Assembly: GCF_000421645.1 (NCBI RefSeq)
Contig: NZ_ATXK01000002.1
Span: forward strand, 775,817-839,816
Direction of reading: 5' to 3'
Length of the DNA: 64,000 nucleotides
DNA from: Aurantimonas coralicida DSM 14790
GTDB lineage: Bacteria; Pseudomonadota; Alphaproteobacteria; Rhizobiales; Rhizobiaceae
The position numbers and the translations under genes were made by a program. The notes under the pieces are model-generated. The model saw only the letters and a program-made list of their open reading frames with translations, was not told the origin of the DNA and did not search any database. How positions within the stretch are numbered: position 1 is the stretch's first letter; every line of letters starts with the position of its first letter. Shown in pieces: positions 44,904 to 53,796 of this stretch.

Positions 44904-47324
44904 ATGGAAGACAGGCTGACACTCGGTATACCGGACCAGGACGCGGCCAATGCGCCGAAGAAGCGTTTCGAGATCAAGGACAACGCTTCGCGAGTGAACT
45001 CCCTGGCCGTGCTGCCACTCTTCGTCGTGGCCTTCGCGGGCATACTCAAACAGATCTTCCAGGACGATGATGAGGAGAAGGAAGCTCCCGGCAACCAGAA
45101 GTCCTCACCGCAGCCGAACCAGACCCCGGACGTTCAGGCGACGACGGCTGCCCCCATCGAAGCAGCCGATGCGGCTGCTCTGGATAAGGTTGTCCGGATC
45201 TCGGACTACCTCGATGCCATAGCCAAGGGCAGGCCGCTGCCTGCCTTTGACGTGTCGGAGTTTGCGTTCGCGCAAGCGGGGGACGGCCCCTCTCAGGCCG
45301 CCTTTGAACGAGCGACGAAGATGGCACCCGCCGATACGACTGGTGCAAATGTCGGTTCCAGACCGTTGGGATCGGGCAATCCGACGGGGACAAATTCGTC
45401 GCTGCCGACAGCCAATGATAACCAACCCGTCGTGAGCCTACCGCCCATGAGCGGTCAACCCGACGGACCTGGCCCTGGCGATCACGAAGACCCCGGCGCT
45501 CTCGATCCGGACCCGGATCAAACAACACCCGGCGACGAAGATGACGATGACCCGGCGCCGACGAAGACAAACCGTCGTCCGGTTCTCTCCGGCCCGGTCT
45601 ATCTCGACAACGGGCTGCTTAACCTGTCGGTGATCATCACCATGGGTGAACTGCTTCACGGCGCGAGCGACCCCGACGGCGACACGCTGATCGTGCGTTA
45701 TCTGGAGGCGGATGGCGGCAGGCTGGAGCGTATCGGTCTTGACCGTTGGCTTTACACGCCTGCAATCGACGAGACCGGAGCGGTGGTCTTCCGTTACCAG
45801 GTCAGCGACGGCGACGAAGTCGTCATGCAGACAGCGCATCTGGAAATCCGTCTGCCGGAAACCGAAGCGATCGTCGGCACCGATGGCGACGATATGCTGA
45901 TCGGCACGCCCTATGCTGACCTGATCGATGGCCGCGGCGGCAACGACATGATCTACGGCCGCGAGAGCGACGATATCCTTTATGGCGGCGACGGTAACGA
46001 TCGGCTGGTCGGAGGCGCCGGCAACGACATTCTATGGGGCGGCCGCGGCAATGACATCCTGTTCGGCGGCGAGGGCGATGACACGCTGTTTGGCGAACAG
46101 GGCGACGACCTTCTTTATGGCGATGCCGGCAACGACATCATCTTCGGTGGCGACGGCAACGACGAAGCCCACGGGGGAGACGGCAACGACTACATCGACG
46201 GCGGCGTCGGAAACGATCGGCTCTTTGGCGAAGACGGCGTTGACGTCATCCATGGGGGCGACGGCGACGATCATATCGAGGGCGGGGCTGGAGCCGACGT
46301 CCTCATCGGTGGTGTGGGCGCCGATATCATTCTCGGCGGTGCCGATGACGACGTCCTTCAAGGCGATGATGGTAGTGACCAGCTCTTCGGCGGCACCGGC
46401 GATGACGAGTTGCATGGTGGTGGCGGCAATGACGCACTCGATGGAGGCGAGGGCGACGACGTCCTCCATGGCGACGACGGCGACGACACAATGTTCGGCG
46501 CGAGTGGCAACGACGTGCTGCATGGCGGTGCCGGCAACGACGCAATCGACGGAGGCGAGGGCGACGACGTCCTTCACGGCGATGACGGCGACGACGTTCT
46601 TCATGGCGCCGCAGGCAACGACACGCTCGATGGCGGCGACGGAAACGATCACCTCGTCGGCGGCGACGGCGACGACATGCTATTCGATGGTGCCGGCGTC
46701 GACATCCTCGAGGGCAGCGCCGGGGACGATTGCATCATTCTTGTCGCCGATGGCGCCATCGACACCGTCTATGGCGGTGGCGGCAACGACACGCTGGACT
46801 TATCCCAAATCATCTTCGACGCGACGATCGACTTGCCTGATGGATGGGTGACGATCGACGGCACCCGCGAGGCTCGTCTCTTCGAGATCGAGAACATCCG
46901 CGGCGGTCGTGGAAATGATCGGCTCGTTGCCGACGATGAGGTCAACATCATGGTCGGCGGTGCGGGTAACGACATCTTCGTGTTCCGCTCCCTTGACGCC
47001 TTGACCAACGAGGGCGGGCCTCGCGACCATATCCAGGACTTCTCGGTTGGCGACCGTATCGACCTGTCGCGTCTCGGTCGGGACCTCGACGACTTCGCTG
47101 CGCAAAAGCTGTTCTTTGCCGGCGCCGCTTCGTCGACGACCGCGGAGATCGGCGCAGTGACCTATCGTCACCAGCTTATCTCCGACGAGACCGGCGACCA
47201 GGACATCACCATTGTGGGCGGTAATCTCGACGAAGATTCCGAGATGGAATTCGAGCTCGTCCTGCATGGTCGGCATTTGCTGACCGAACAGGATTTTATC
47301 CTGGCTGGCCGCGACGACGGTTGA
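44904..47324 (+). CDS. second RTX calcium-binding repeat protein with N-terminal hydrophobic segment
   Basis: 806 residues. Unusually for a type I substrate, there is a hydrophobic stretch near the N-terminus (about 31-52: VNSLAVLPLFVVAFAGILKQ). An Asp/Pro/Thr-rich linker follows, then a cadherin-like domain (about 230-320, opening YLDNGLLNLSVIITMGELLH) and a long RTX block (about 329-612) with many GGxGxDxUx nonapeptides. The C-terminus carries DRIDLSRLGRDLDDFA and a secretion-like tail. It lies between the ABC exporter and HlyD genes, so it is co-expressed with the peroxidase. The ATG at 44904 has AGGAGG eight bases upstream; the GTG at 44895 is less likely. Confidence 0.88.
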   Translation: MEDRLTLGIPDQDAANAPKKRFEIKDNASRVNSLAVLPLFVVAFAGILKQIFQDDDEEKEAPGNQKSSPQPNQTPDVQATTAAPIEAADAAALDKVVRISDYLDAIAKGRPLPAFDVSEFAFAQAGDGPSQAAFERATKMAPADTTGANVGSRPLGSGNPTGTNSSLPTANDNQPVVSLPPMSGQPDGPGPGDHEDPGALDPDPDQTTPGDEDDDDPAPTKTNRRPVLSGPVYLDNGLLNLSVIITMGELLHGASDPDGDTLIVRYLEADGGRLERIGLDRWLYTPAIDETGAVVFRYQVSDGDEVVMQTAHLEIRLPETEAIVGTDGDDMLIGTPYADLIDGRGGNDMIYGRESDDILYGGDGNDRLVGGAGNDILWGGRGNDILFGGEGDDTLFGEQGDDLLYGDAGNDIIFGGDGNDEAHGGDGNDYIDGGVGNDRLFGEDGVDVIHGGDGDDHIEGGAGADVLIGGVGADIILGGADDDVLQGDDGSDQLFGGTGDDELHGGGGNDALDGGEGDDVLHGDDGDDTMFGASGNDVLHGGAGNDAIDGGEGDDVLHGDDGDDVLHGAAGNDTLDGGDGNDHLVGGDGDDMLFDGAGVDILEGSAGDDCIILVADGAIDTVYGGGGNDTLDLSQIIFDATIDLPDGWVTIDGTREARLFEIENIRGGRGNDRLVADDEVNIMVGGAGNDIFVFRSLDALTNEGGPRDHIQDFSVGDRIDLSRLGRDLDDFAAQKLFFAGAASSTTAEIGAVTYRHQLISDETGDQDITIVGGNLDEDSEMEFELVLHGRHLLTEQDFILAGRDDG

Positions 47325-47372
47325 AGCCGACAGCCGCGATCGCCGACGCAATAATCCTTGGAGGAGCATGAG

Positions 47373-48695
47373 ATGAGTGGCACGCAAAAGGCCCAGGAAA
47401 GCGAGGCGACGCAGGCCGGACAGCGCTTCGGCATTCGCTCGCGGATTATCACGTCAGGCCTGCTGGCGACTGCCCTGATCGTGGGATGCGGTGGCTGGGC
47501 GGCCCAAGCCAGCCTCTCCGGAGCGATTATTGCCCAAGGCAAGGTCACGGTGAAGAAGCAGGTCAAGCAGATTCAGCATCGCGACGGCGGGATTGTCGGG
47601 GCGATCCTCGTGGCGAATGGCGACGTGGTTGAAGCCGGCGAAGTCCTGATCAGGCTCGACGAGACCCAGACCAAAGCAGAGCTCGGCGTGATCTCCTCCC
47701 AGTTGTCGGAACTGATCGGCCGGCAAGCACGGTTGCGCGCCGAACGCGACGGAGCTGATGATGTCCTGTTCGACCAGCTCTTCGAAACGGCCGCTGTGAC
47801 AGCTGCAATCGCAGAGGGCGAGCGCCGGTTGTTCAGTGACAACCGAGCCACCCGCGACGCCCAGCGCGATCAGTTGCAGTCCCAGATTGAGCAGTACGGC
47901 GAGCAAGTCCGGGGGCTGGAATCGCAACGGGAATCCAACGCCTTGGAGCGCCAGATGATTGCTGAGGATCTGGCCCGTCTGGCTCCACTGGTAAAGCGGA
48001 AGCTGGTCGAGAGTACCCGGACCCGCACTATGGAACGTGATCTTGCAAAGATCGACGGTTTGAAGGGGGAGATCGAAGCGAACATTGCACGGGTCAAAGG
48101 GCAAATCAGCGAAGCCCGAATGAAAATCATTGAATTGGATCAACAGACCCGAACTGACGCGCAGCGCGAACTCAGAGACGTCGACGCCCGCGTGGCCGAA
48201 TTGTCTGAACGGATCGTGGCTGCCCGTGATCGCCTCTCGCGAATGGATTTGCGCGCACCAATTGCTGGGTTCGTCAACGATCTGAAGGTACACACGGTCG
48301 ATGGCGTCATCTCGCCAGGCGAGACAGTGATGGGGATCGTGCCGGAAGGCGAGGAACTCGTCGTGGAAGCCAGGCTGTCGCCGATCGACATTGACCAGGT
48401 TAGCGTGGGCCAAGACGTAAAGCTGCGCTTCTCCGCCTTCAACCAGCGCACTACGCCCGAGATCGACGGCAGAGTTGACATCGTCGGTGCCGCGGCGACA
48501 CTCGATCCAGCCAGCGGACAGACCTACTACCTTTCCGCTATCGCCATTACCGACGAGGATCGGGGCCTCGGCAAGCAGATCCTCGTTCCAGGTATGCCCG
48601 TTGAGGTGTTCCTCAAAACCGGCGAACGCTCGGCACTATCCTATCTGGTCAAGCCATTTACCGACCAGATGATGCGCTCGTTCCGAGAAGAGTAG
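47373..48695 (+). CDS. HlyD-family type I secretion periplasmic adaptor
   Basis: 440 residues: a short cytoplasmic N-terminus, one membrane helix (about 28-48), a biotinyl-lipoyl-like domain (VKKQVKQIQHRDGGIVGAIL, NGDVVEAGEVLIRLDETQTK), a long coiled coil (about 120-290) and a beta-barrel end (RMDLRAPIAGFVNDLKVHTV, VPGMPVEVFLKTGERSALSY). It bridges the ABC exporter to an outer-membrane TolC-type channel. The ATG at 47373 has GGAGG at good spacing. It closes the secretion operon. Confidence 0.93.
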   Translation: MSGTQKAQESEATQAGQRFGIRSRIITSGLLATALIVGCGGWAAQASLSGAIIAQGKVTVKKQVKQIQHRDGGIVGAILVANGDVVEAGEVLIRLDETQTKAELGVISSQLSELIGRQARLRAERDGADDVLFDQLFETAAVTAAIAEGERRLFSDNRATRDAQRDQLQSQIEQYGEQVRGLESQRESNALERQMIAEDLARLAPLVKRKLVESTRTRTMERDLAKIDGLKGEIEANIARVKGQISEARMKIIELDQQTRTDAQRELRDVDARVAELSERIVAARDRLSRMDLRAPIAGFVNDLKVHTVDGVISPGETVMGIVPEGEELVVEARLSPIDIDQVSVGQDVKLRFSAFNQRTTPEIDGRVDIVGAAATLDPASGQTYYLSAIAITDEDRGLGKQILVPGMPVEVFLKTGERSALSYLVKPFTDQMMRSFREE

Positions 48696-48828
48696 AAGGG
48701 TCGTGAAAGGCATCGTCTGTGCGGATAGATCGAAGTCGGTCTTCTTGCGCATGGATGCGAAATTCAGTGTAAAAAAACGATGACTGCGGCTTGTATAAAT
48801 CAATCAACGCTCGGGCGCCAGAGAAATT

Positions 48829-49041
48829 ATGGGATCTGTATTGTCAAGAAAACGGGAATTGATTGCAATTCTGTCCGTTTCAGATATAAAAGTGCTGATG
48901 ATAACTCTCAACGAGGCACAGGATCTAGCCCAGAGGGAATCTGATCTGAAACGACGCATCGAGTTCTCAAGAAGAATTCTGATCACGTCAATAAGGCCAT
49001 CCGGCCGTGTCAATGTAGCCGCCTGTCGAAAGGTACACTAG
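48829..49041 (+). CDS. possible small protein (70 aa) in AT-rich insert
   Basis: An open frame with a mixed charged/aliphatic composition (RKRELIAILSVSDIKVLMIT, LAQRESDLKRRIEFSRRI). The DNA here is clearly AT-richer than the flanks, suggesting acquired sequence. There is no family match and only a weak ribosome binding site. Confidence 0.3.
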   Translation: MGSVLSRKRELIAILSVSDIKVLMITLNEAQDLAQRESDLKRRIEFSRRILITSIRPSGRVNVAACRKVH

Positions 49042-49126
49042 GGTACTTCCTTCGATCGATGAATCGAATGTGAAGTGACGGGCAGAGCGGCGTCTGATTC
49101 AGATCCCGCTTCGATGGAGGTGGAAG

Positions 49127-49258
49127 ATGGCCAGAGCATTGAGCGAGGATCTACGGTCACGAGTACTGAACGCGTCGTCGGACGGAATGTCTGCAAGCCA
49201 GGCGGCCGCCCGGTTTGGGATCGGCATATCGACGGCGATCCGGTCGATCCAAGAGTAG
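49127..49258 (+). pseudogene. IS630-family transposase N-terminal remnant
   Basis: Reads MARALSEDLRSRVLNASSDG, then MSASQAAARFGIGISTAIRS and a stop. This is the characteristic helix-turn-helix start of IS630 transposases (MARALSxDLRxRV...SxxxAAxRFGVSxSxAIR). Nothing of the DDE domain follows. Confidence 0.75.
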
Positions 49259-50044
49259 GATAATCAATCACTTACCGCGCGTTATTTTTTGACTGTTATA
49301 CAGATTGTTATGCGCAAGCAAGCATGGGTGGCCATAGCACCGACTGAGGCCGCGTCTGCTTCGTCATCCGTTCAACTTTGCACTTCCTCTAACACTGCGA
49401 GGCGTCGAATCGAATTCCCAATGGCCGCCGCCCCCGAAGTGAGAGGATGGCAACGACGCGTCGCTCGTGAACCTATCCCGCCACAAAGCCAAATTACTCG
49501 GTGTTCGTCATGTTGGAGCGCTCCATTTCATGCTTCCAGTGCCGAGTTGAGCGATCGCCCGGTCCGATCGACGCAGCATCCTCGGCGTCACCAGCAATCG
49601 CAATCCGAAGCCGCCCAAGCCCGGCAGATCATCTGTAGGCGTCATATGGCCGATGATTTGTTTAATGGGTGGGGTTCAAAGAGGGGTGCATATAGTTTGA
49701 CGCGAATTAATCGAAAGCGTTACTTTAACGCTTCTTAAAACTGCTCGGACGTGGCATCGCTATCGGCTATTAATGAAACGTTAATGACAGGCTGCGTGGG
49801 GGCGTGAGCGTAGGCCGCGACCGGCGCCCAAAGGGGCGTTTGCCTCGGCGAAATATCCGGCCCTACGATGTCAGACGGTATACCCATTCTCTGCGAACGC
49901 GTTCATCATGTGTGACGAAAATGCCCCAACGTCGGCATAATGCCTGATTATGGACTCCCTCTTTAATGTTGCAGCATGCTAGGTGACCTAGGGGTCGGAT
50001 GCTCAGGGAGCATGCGGAGCAGTTTTTGGCTGAGAGGGAAGATT
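49259..50044. other. regulatory region upstream of the curli export genes
   Basis: No supported gene. It contains TATTAATG (49768-49775) and a nearby CGTTAATGAC. A similar TATTAATG box lies upstream of the first curlin gene. A GC-rich hairpin-prone patch lies around 49826-49850. Confidence 0.45.
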
Positions 50045-50524
50045 ATGGTGAGGAAGATTGGCGTCGTTTGCTGGGCAGTGCTGATTTTCGCTGCTGCGTC
50101 AAATACGGCGACAGCCGGCGATCTCGTCTACACGCCGGTGAACCCGTCGTTTGGCGGCAATCCGCTCAATTCCTCGCACCTTTTCGCGATTGCCAACGCT
50201 CAGCGTGACGCGACGGCGAGTGATGCCGACGATGGCCTGTCGGGGGGCGGCATCGGCGGCGGCGGCGGCGGAGGAGTGGGCAACAGCCAGGCTGATCTCT
50301 TCGTCAGCCAACTTCAGGGGCGGCTACTCTCGGCGCTCGCCTCGCAGGTCACCGAGGCGATCTTCGGCGAGAACCCGCAGGACAGCGGCACCGTAACCTT
50401 CGGCGACACGAGCGTTACCTTCTCGCGGACGCTGGATTCGATCCGTTTGACCATCGTGAACGGCGCGGACGGCACAGTGACGGACATCGTCGTTCCGCAA
50501 CTCGTCACGTCAAGCCTAAATTGA
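50045..50524 (+). CDS. csgF: curli secretion accessory protein CsgF
   Basis: 159 residues. A signal peptide ends around TATAG; the mature protein begins with the CsgF hallmark DLVYTPVNPSFGGNPLNSSH, followed by a Gly-rich loop and a beta-rich C-terminus. In E. coli CsgF caps the CsgG pore at the cell surface and couples secretion to nucleation. An AGGGAAG site precedes the ATG at 50045; the earlier in-frame ATG is not supported. It forms an operon with csgG. Confidence 0.88.
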   Translation: MVRKIGVVCWAVLIFAAASNTATAGDLVYTPVNPSFGGNPLNSSHLFAIANAQRDATASDADDGLSGGGIGGGGGGGVGNSQADLFVSQLQGRLLSALASQVTEAIFGENPQDSGTVTFGDTSVTFSRTLDSIRLTIVNGADGTVTDIVVPQLVTSSLN

Positions 50525-50578
50525 TCTGCAGGGGGCCCTGTTCGTCAGAACCCGGTCGTGCATGCCTGAGGGGAAACC

Positions 50579-51781
50579 ATGTTGAGTTGTATCTGCACGC
50601 GGGGCGGCCCGCGGCTGGCAGTGATGATCGTCGCCCTAGCTTCGCTTTCCGGCTGCGTGACCCAGGAGGCGTTCACAGATACGCCGCCCGTGATCGCACC
50701 GGTGTCGCGGCCCAACGACGATCTCCGTCGCGTGCCACCACCGAGGCAGAAGACCGTCGTCGCGGTCTATGGCTATGAGGATCTGACCGGCCAGTTCAAG
50801 GAACGGGAAAACGTCCAGTCGCTATCGCGCGCGGTGACGCAGGGTGGCGCCTCGATGCTGATCCAGGCATTGCAGGACGCCGGCGAGCGGCGCTGGTTCA
50901 CCGTGCTGGAGCGCGCCGAGCTGGATAACCTCCTGAAGGAGCGCCAGATCATCACGGAGATGCGCCGGCTGTACCGTAACGAGACGCAGCTCGATCCGAA
51001 AGTGGTTCCGCCGCTTCTGCATGCCAACATCATCATCGAGGGCGGCATCATCGGCTACGACACCAACATCATGACGGGTGGCGTGGGCGCCGGCTTCCTC
51101 GGGATCAGCGCCGACACCAAATACATCCACGACGTCGTGACCGTGACGCTCCGGGCCGTGTCGACGAAGACCGGCGAGGTCCTGACCACGGTGACGGTCC
51201 GCAAGGCGGTCGCATCCTATGCCCTCCAAGGCGGCGCCTTCCGCTACGTGAAGATCGACGAGCTCTTCATGGCCGAGGCCGGCGTCACCTACAACGAGCC
51301 GAAGCAGATCGCGGTCCAGTCGGCGATCGAGAAGGCCGTCGAGGGGCTCATCGTCGAGGGCGCCGATCTCTCGATCTGGGAGTTCAGCGATCCGGCGGCC
51401 GGCCGCGCCTATGTCGAGGCCTACAAGGCGCAGGAGTACGGCGAACAGCTGACTGCGGCGGCCCAGACCCTGCCGCGTCCCGCGACCGAGGCTGCCGCCG
51501 ATTCCGTGCAGACGGTCCCGGCGGCCCCGGTGCGCGTTTCCCAGCGCTCTGCCCGTCCGGCGAGCTCGCCGGCAGCCGCGCCGCGCGTGGTAACGCAGCC
51601 GCCTGCGCAGCAGAATCTGCGGCAGTTGCCCGGTGTTCCGAGCAATGCGCCGATCCAGCGCCAGATCGAGGAACAGGCACCGCGGCAATTGCCGCCTGCA
51701 CCGGCTCCTGACGAAGACGCGGTCGGATCGAGGGAACCGAGCGAGGCGAACCCGGCACGGGTCGCAGCCAACGTCGGCTGA
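50579..51781 (+). CDS. csgG: curli outer-membrane export lipoprotein CsgG with Pro-rich extension
   Basis: 400 residues against about 277 in E. coli. The lipobox is LSGC. CsgG features are KTVVAVYGYEDLTGQFKE, FTVLERAELDNLLKERQII, and the barrel segments IIIEGGIIGYDTNIMTGGVG and VTLRAVSTKTGEVLTTVTV. It forms the nonameric pore that secretes curlin subunits. A C-terminal extension of about 110 residues (about 290-400) is rich in Pro, Ala and Gln, is absent from the enterobacterial protein and is presumably periplasmic. CsgF lies upstream and a response regulator downstream. Confidence 0.93.
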   Translation: MLSCICTRGGPRLAVMIVALASLSGCVTQEAFTDTPPVIAPVSRPNDDLRRVPPPRQKTVVAVYGYEDLTGQFKERENVQSLSRAVTQGGASMLIQALQDAGERRWFTVLERAELDNLLKERQIITEMRRLYRNETQLDPKVVPPLLHANIIIEGGIIGYDTNIMTGGVGAGFLGISADTKYIHDVVTVTLRAVSTKTGEVLTTVTVRKAVASYALQGGAFRYVKIDELFMAEAGVTYNEPKQIAVQSAIEKAVEGLIVEGADLSIWEFSDPAAGRAYVEAYKAQEYGEQLTAAAQTLPRPATEAAADSVQTVPAAPVRVSQRSARPASSPAAAPRVVTQPPAQQNLRQLPGVPSNAPIQRQIEEQAPRQLPPAPAPDEDAVGSREPSEANPARVAANVG

Positions 51782-51882
51782 ACCGGCCGGTGAATGGATC
51801 AGCCTCCCCTCCGTTGTCCTGTGCCCCACCCGTCGCGCAACGCTTGGCTCAGGTCTCGGCGAAAACGGGAGCTCAGGACAGG

Positions 51883-52662
51883 ATGTCTCATCCTGGGTTG
51901 GCGACGCCATTGAAACTGGTGGTGGCGGACGGGCACGCGCTGTTCCGGGCAGGTTTGCGCTATCTCCTGCAGGAGCTGGCGGATGTCGTCGAAGTCCACG
52001 AGGCTGCCACTGCCGACGAACTCTGGGAGTTGTTGTCAGCCGGCAGCTACGACCTGATCCTCGTCGACCATCTTCTTGGCGGCCTGGAACACGGGTCGGA
52101 GATCGGCAATATTCGCCGCCGCACGGGCGGGGCACCCGTCGCGGTCGTGTCGGGCAAGGACGAGCCCGCAATGATCCGTGCTGCGCTGGATGACGGGGCC
52201 GCAGGGTTCATTCCCAAGGATTCTTCGCCGCGCCTGATGATCCAGGCCCTGAACCTCATCCTCGCCGGCGGATTCTATCTGCCGCCGACGATCCTGTCGC
52301 TGCTGCCACGGGTGCGGGCCGGCGAGCGCCCCGATCCGCAGCGCGTTTCCCTGACGGCGCGCCAAGAGGAGGTGTGGAACCACCTCGCCAAAGGCGCCTC
52401 CAACAAGCAAATTGCCCGCTCGCTCGGCCTTTCCGAAGGCGCCGTGAAGGCGCATGTGGCGGGACTTCTGCGTCTGCATGGCGCGCGCAACCGGACGGAG
52501 GCGCTGGTGCGCGCCGGCGCGGTCGGCTGGACGAGTGGCGATGCGCCGTGGCAGCATCGCGGTGATCGCGACGAGACGAATGGAGTGGACGGCGCGGCGA
52601 GGCCTGACCGGCGCCTGGGGTCCGACGCCGATCCCGAAGGTTCCAACGTCGGACAGGATTAG
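51883..52662 (+). CDS. NarL/FixJ-type response regulator, probable CsgD-like curli regulator
   Basis: 259 residues. The receiver domain (about 10-125) has the phospho-acceptor Asp in DLILVDHLLGG, a conserved Lys in GFIPKDSSP, and an N-terminal VVADGHALFRAGLRYLL acidic cluster. The LuxR helix-turn-helix (about 155-215) reads VSLTARQEEVWNHLAKGASN, KQIARSLGLSEGAVKAHVAG. The C-terminal tail is charged and disordered. No sensor kinase is nearby. Its place 101 bp after csgG suggests it controls the curli operons, as CsgD does in enterobacteria. The ATG at 51883 was chosen to match the receiver start. Confidence 0.87.
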   Translation: MSHPGLATPLKLVVADGHALFRAGLRYLLQELADVVEVHEAATADELWELLSAGSYDLILVDHLLGGLEHGSEIGNIRRRTGGAPVAVVSGKDEPAMIRAALDDGAAGFIPKDSSPRLMIQALNLILAGGFYLPPTILSLLPRVRAGERPDPQRVSLTARQEEVWNHLAKGASNKQIARSLGLSEGAVKAHVAGLLRLHGARNRTEALVRAGAVGWTSGDAPWQHRGDRDETNGVDGAARPDRRLGSDADPEGSNVGQD

Positions 52663-52663
52663 C

Positions 52664-52701
52664 GGTGCTCGCGCGCCAGGTCTCGGTATCTGGCGAGCAC
52701 C
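52664..52701 (+). other. inverted repeat after the response regulator gene
   Basis: GGTGCTCGC and GCGAGCACC are separated by 20 bases. No T run follows, so it is at best a weak terminator or a message-stabilising hairpin. Confidence 0.4.
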
Positions 52702-53796
52702 CGGCCATCGCGTGGTGGCAGGTCGCGCCGACGGGCGGGCCACCGGAGCTCTCAGGCGCCGGCGGAGAGCCGATCACCGTTTCGCCAACGACGCCATCCG
52801 CAGCCACACCCGGCAAGAAGCCGACGGGTTCGCCGCCTCGTGCGCCCGTCCCCCGGATCGCGTCTGGCACCCGGACCTGACCCGCAGTGCTTCGGGTAGC
52901 CATCATTTCCTTAGCACGGAGCTTGTTCGGTCGCCGCCGCAGCGCGCCGCAGCGATCGCTGAATCCTCGTGGGGCGTCATCCGTGTGCACACCGTGAGTT
53001 GAGGCGCAACGGCAAATTGGGCCGCATAGCAAGCCGGAAGAATTCGCCGTGACTGGTATCATGCAGAACCCAATCCCATCACAAGAACCTCAGGAAATTC
53101 TTGAAATTGATCCGGGATGGGATGCAAAGGCGGTCTTCCACACGACACTTCGTTGAAAAGCCCCGCGCCAAGCTTCGAGGCCGTACTACTGCGTTGAACG
53201 ACCTGGCCGTTATCCCTGCCCTTCTTGTCGCCGGCCATTCGGCCTAGTCGAACGGCTCAAACCTTAATCCATCCGGCTAAGTCACTCAGCCATGGGGCAA
53301 CCTCGAGGCGAATGGAGGCGCGCTATCCATCTGTTATTAATGGTTTATTACGGACGCATTAACGCCGCTCAAAGCGTCCGTGGCCGACGTCGGCGATGGG
53401 GTCTGCCACTCCGAACGTGCACACCCTTAACGTTACCAAGGGGTAAAATGGCTCACTCGACGTTCCGTGATTGACCCTTGGTCGGCAAATCCTCTAAAGG
53501 GTTAGCAAGCCGTTAAAGGGATGGAAAAGACAGAGATCCTGAAGCAGCGGCGAGGGAGTGGAGAGAAAGACCGAAGAAACGCCGACGGTTCGACGCAGGG
53601 GGAGATTCCTGCGAATGCCTTCGGCTTGCCTGCGGTCCGCCGCGATGCCGGTCTCTCCCACCCTGGCCGCGTCAGTGGCCGACGCCGCGGCGGCAGACGT
53701 GTCTCGGACAGACCCGGAAGGCCTGGGAGGCCCCGGTCAACAAGCAAGGTCAACGACGCTGCGGCGTGATGCCGGGCGGGGGAATAGGGGTGACAC
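52702..53796. other. long promoter/leader region before the first curlin gene
   Basis: No supported gene. AT-rich patches include TATTAATG (53335-53342), several TTAAC/TTAAAGG runs (about 53355-53520), and a 7-bp dyad CGGACGC/GCGTCCG (53351-53380). This resembles an extended regulatory region with a long 5' leader. Confidence 0.5.

Noticed and set aside
49289..49738. 149-codon open frame between IS630 remnant and csgF
   Set aside because: Composition looks random, no good start signal, and it overlaps presumed regulatory DNA.
52256..53062. Long minus-strand frame opposite the response regulator
   Set aside because: Shadow of the GC-rich response regulator gene, with no start signal.
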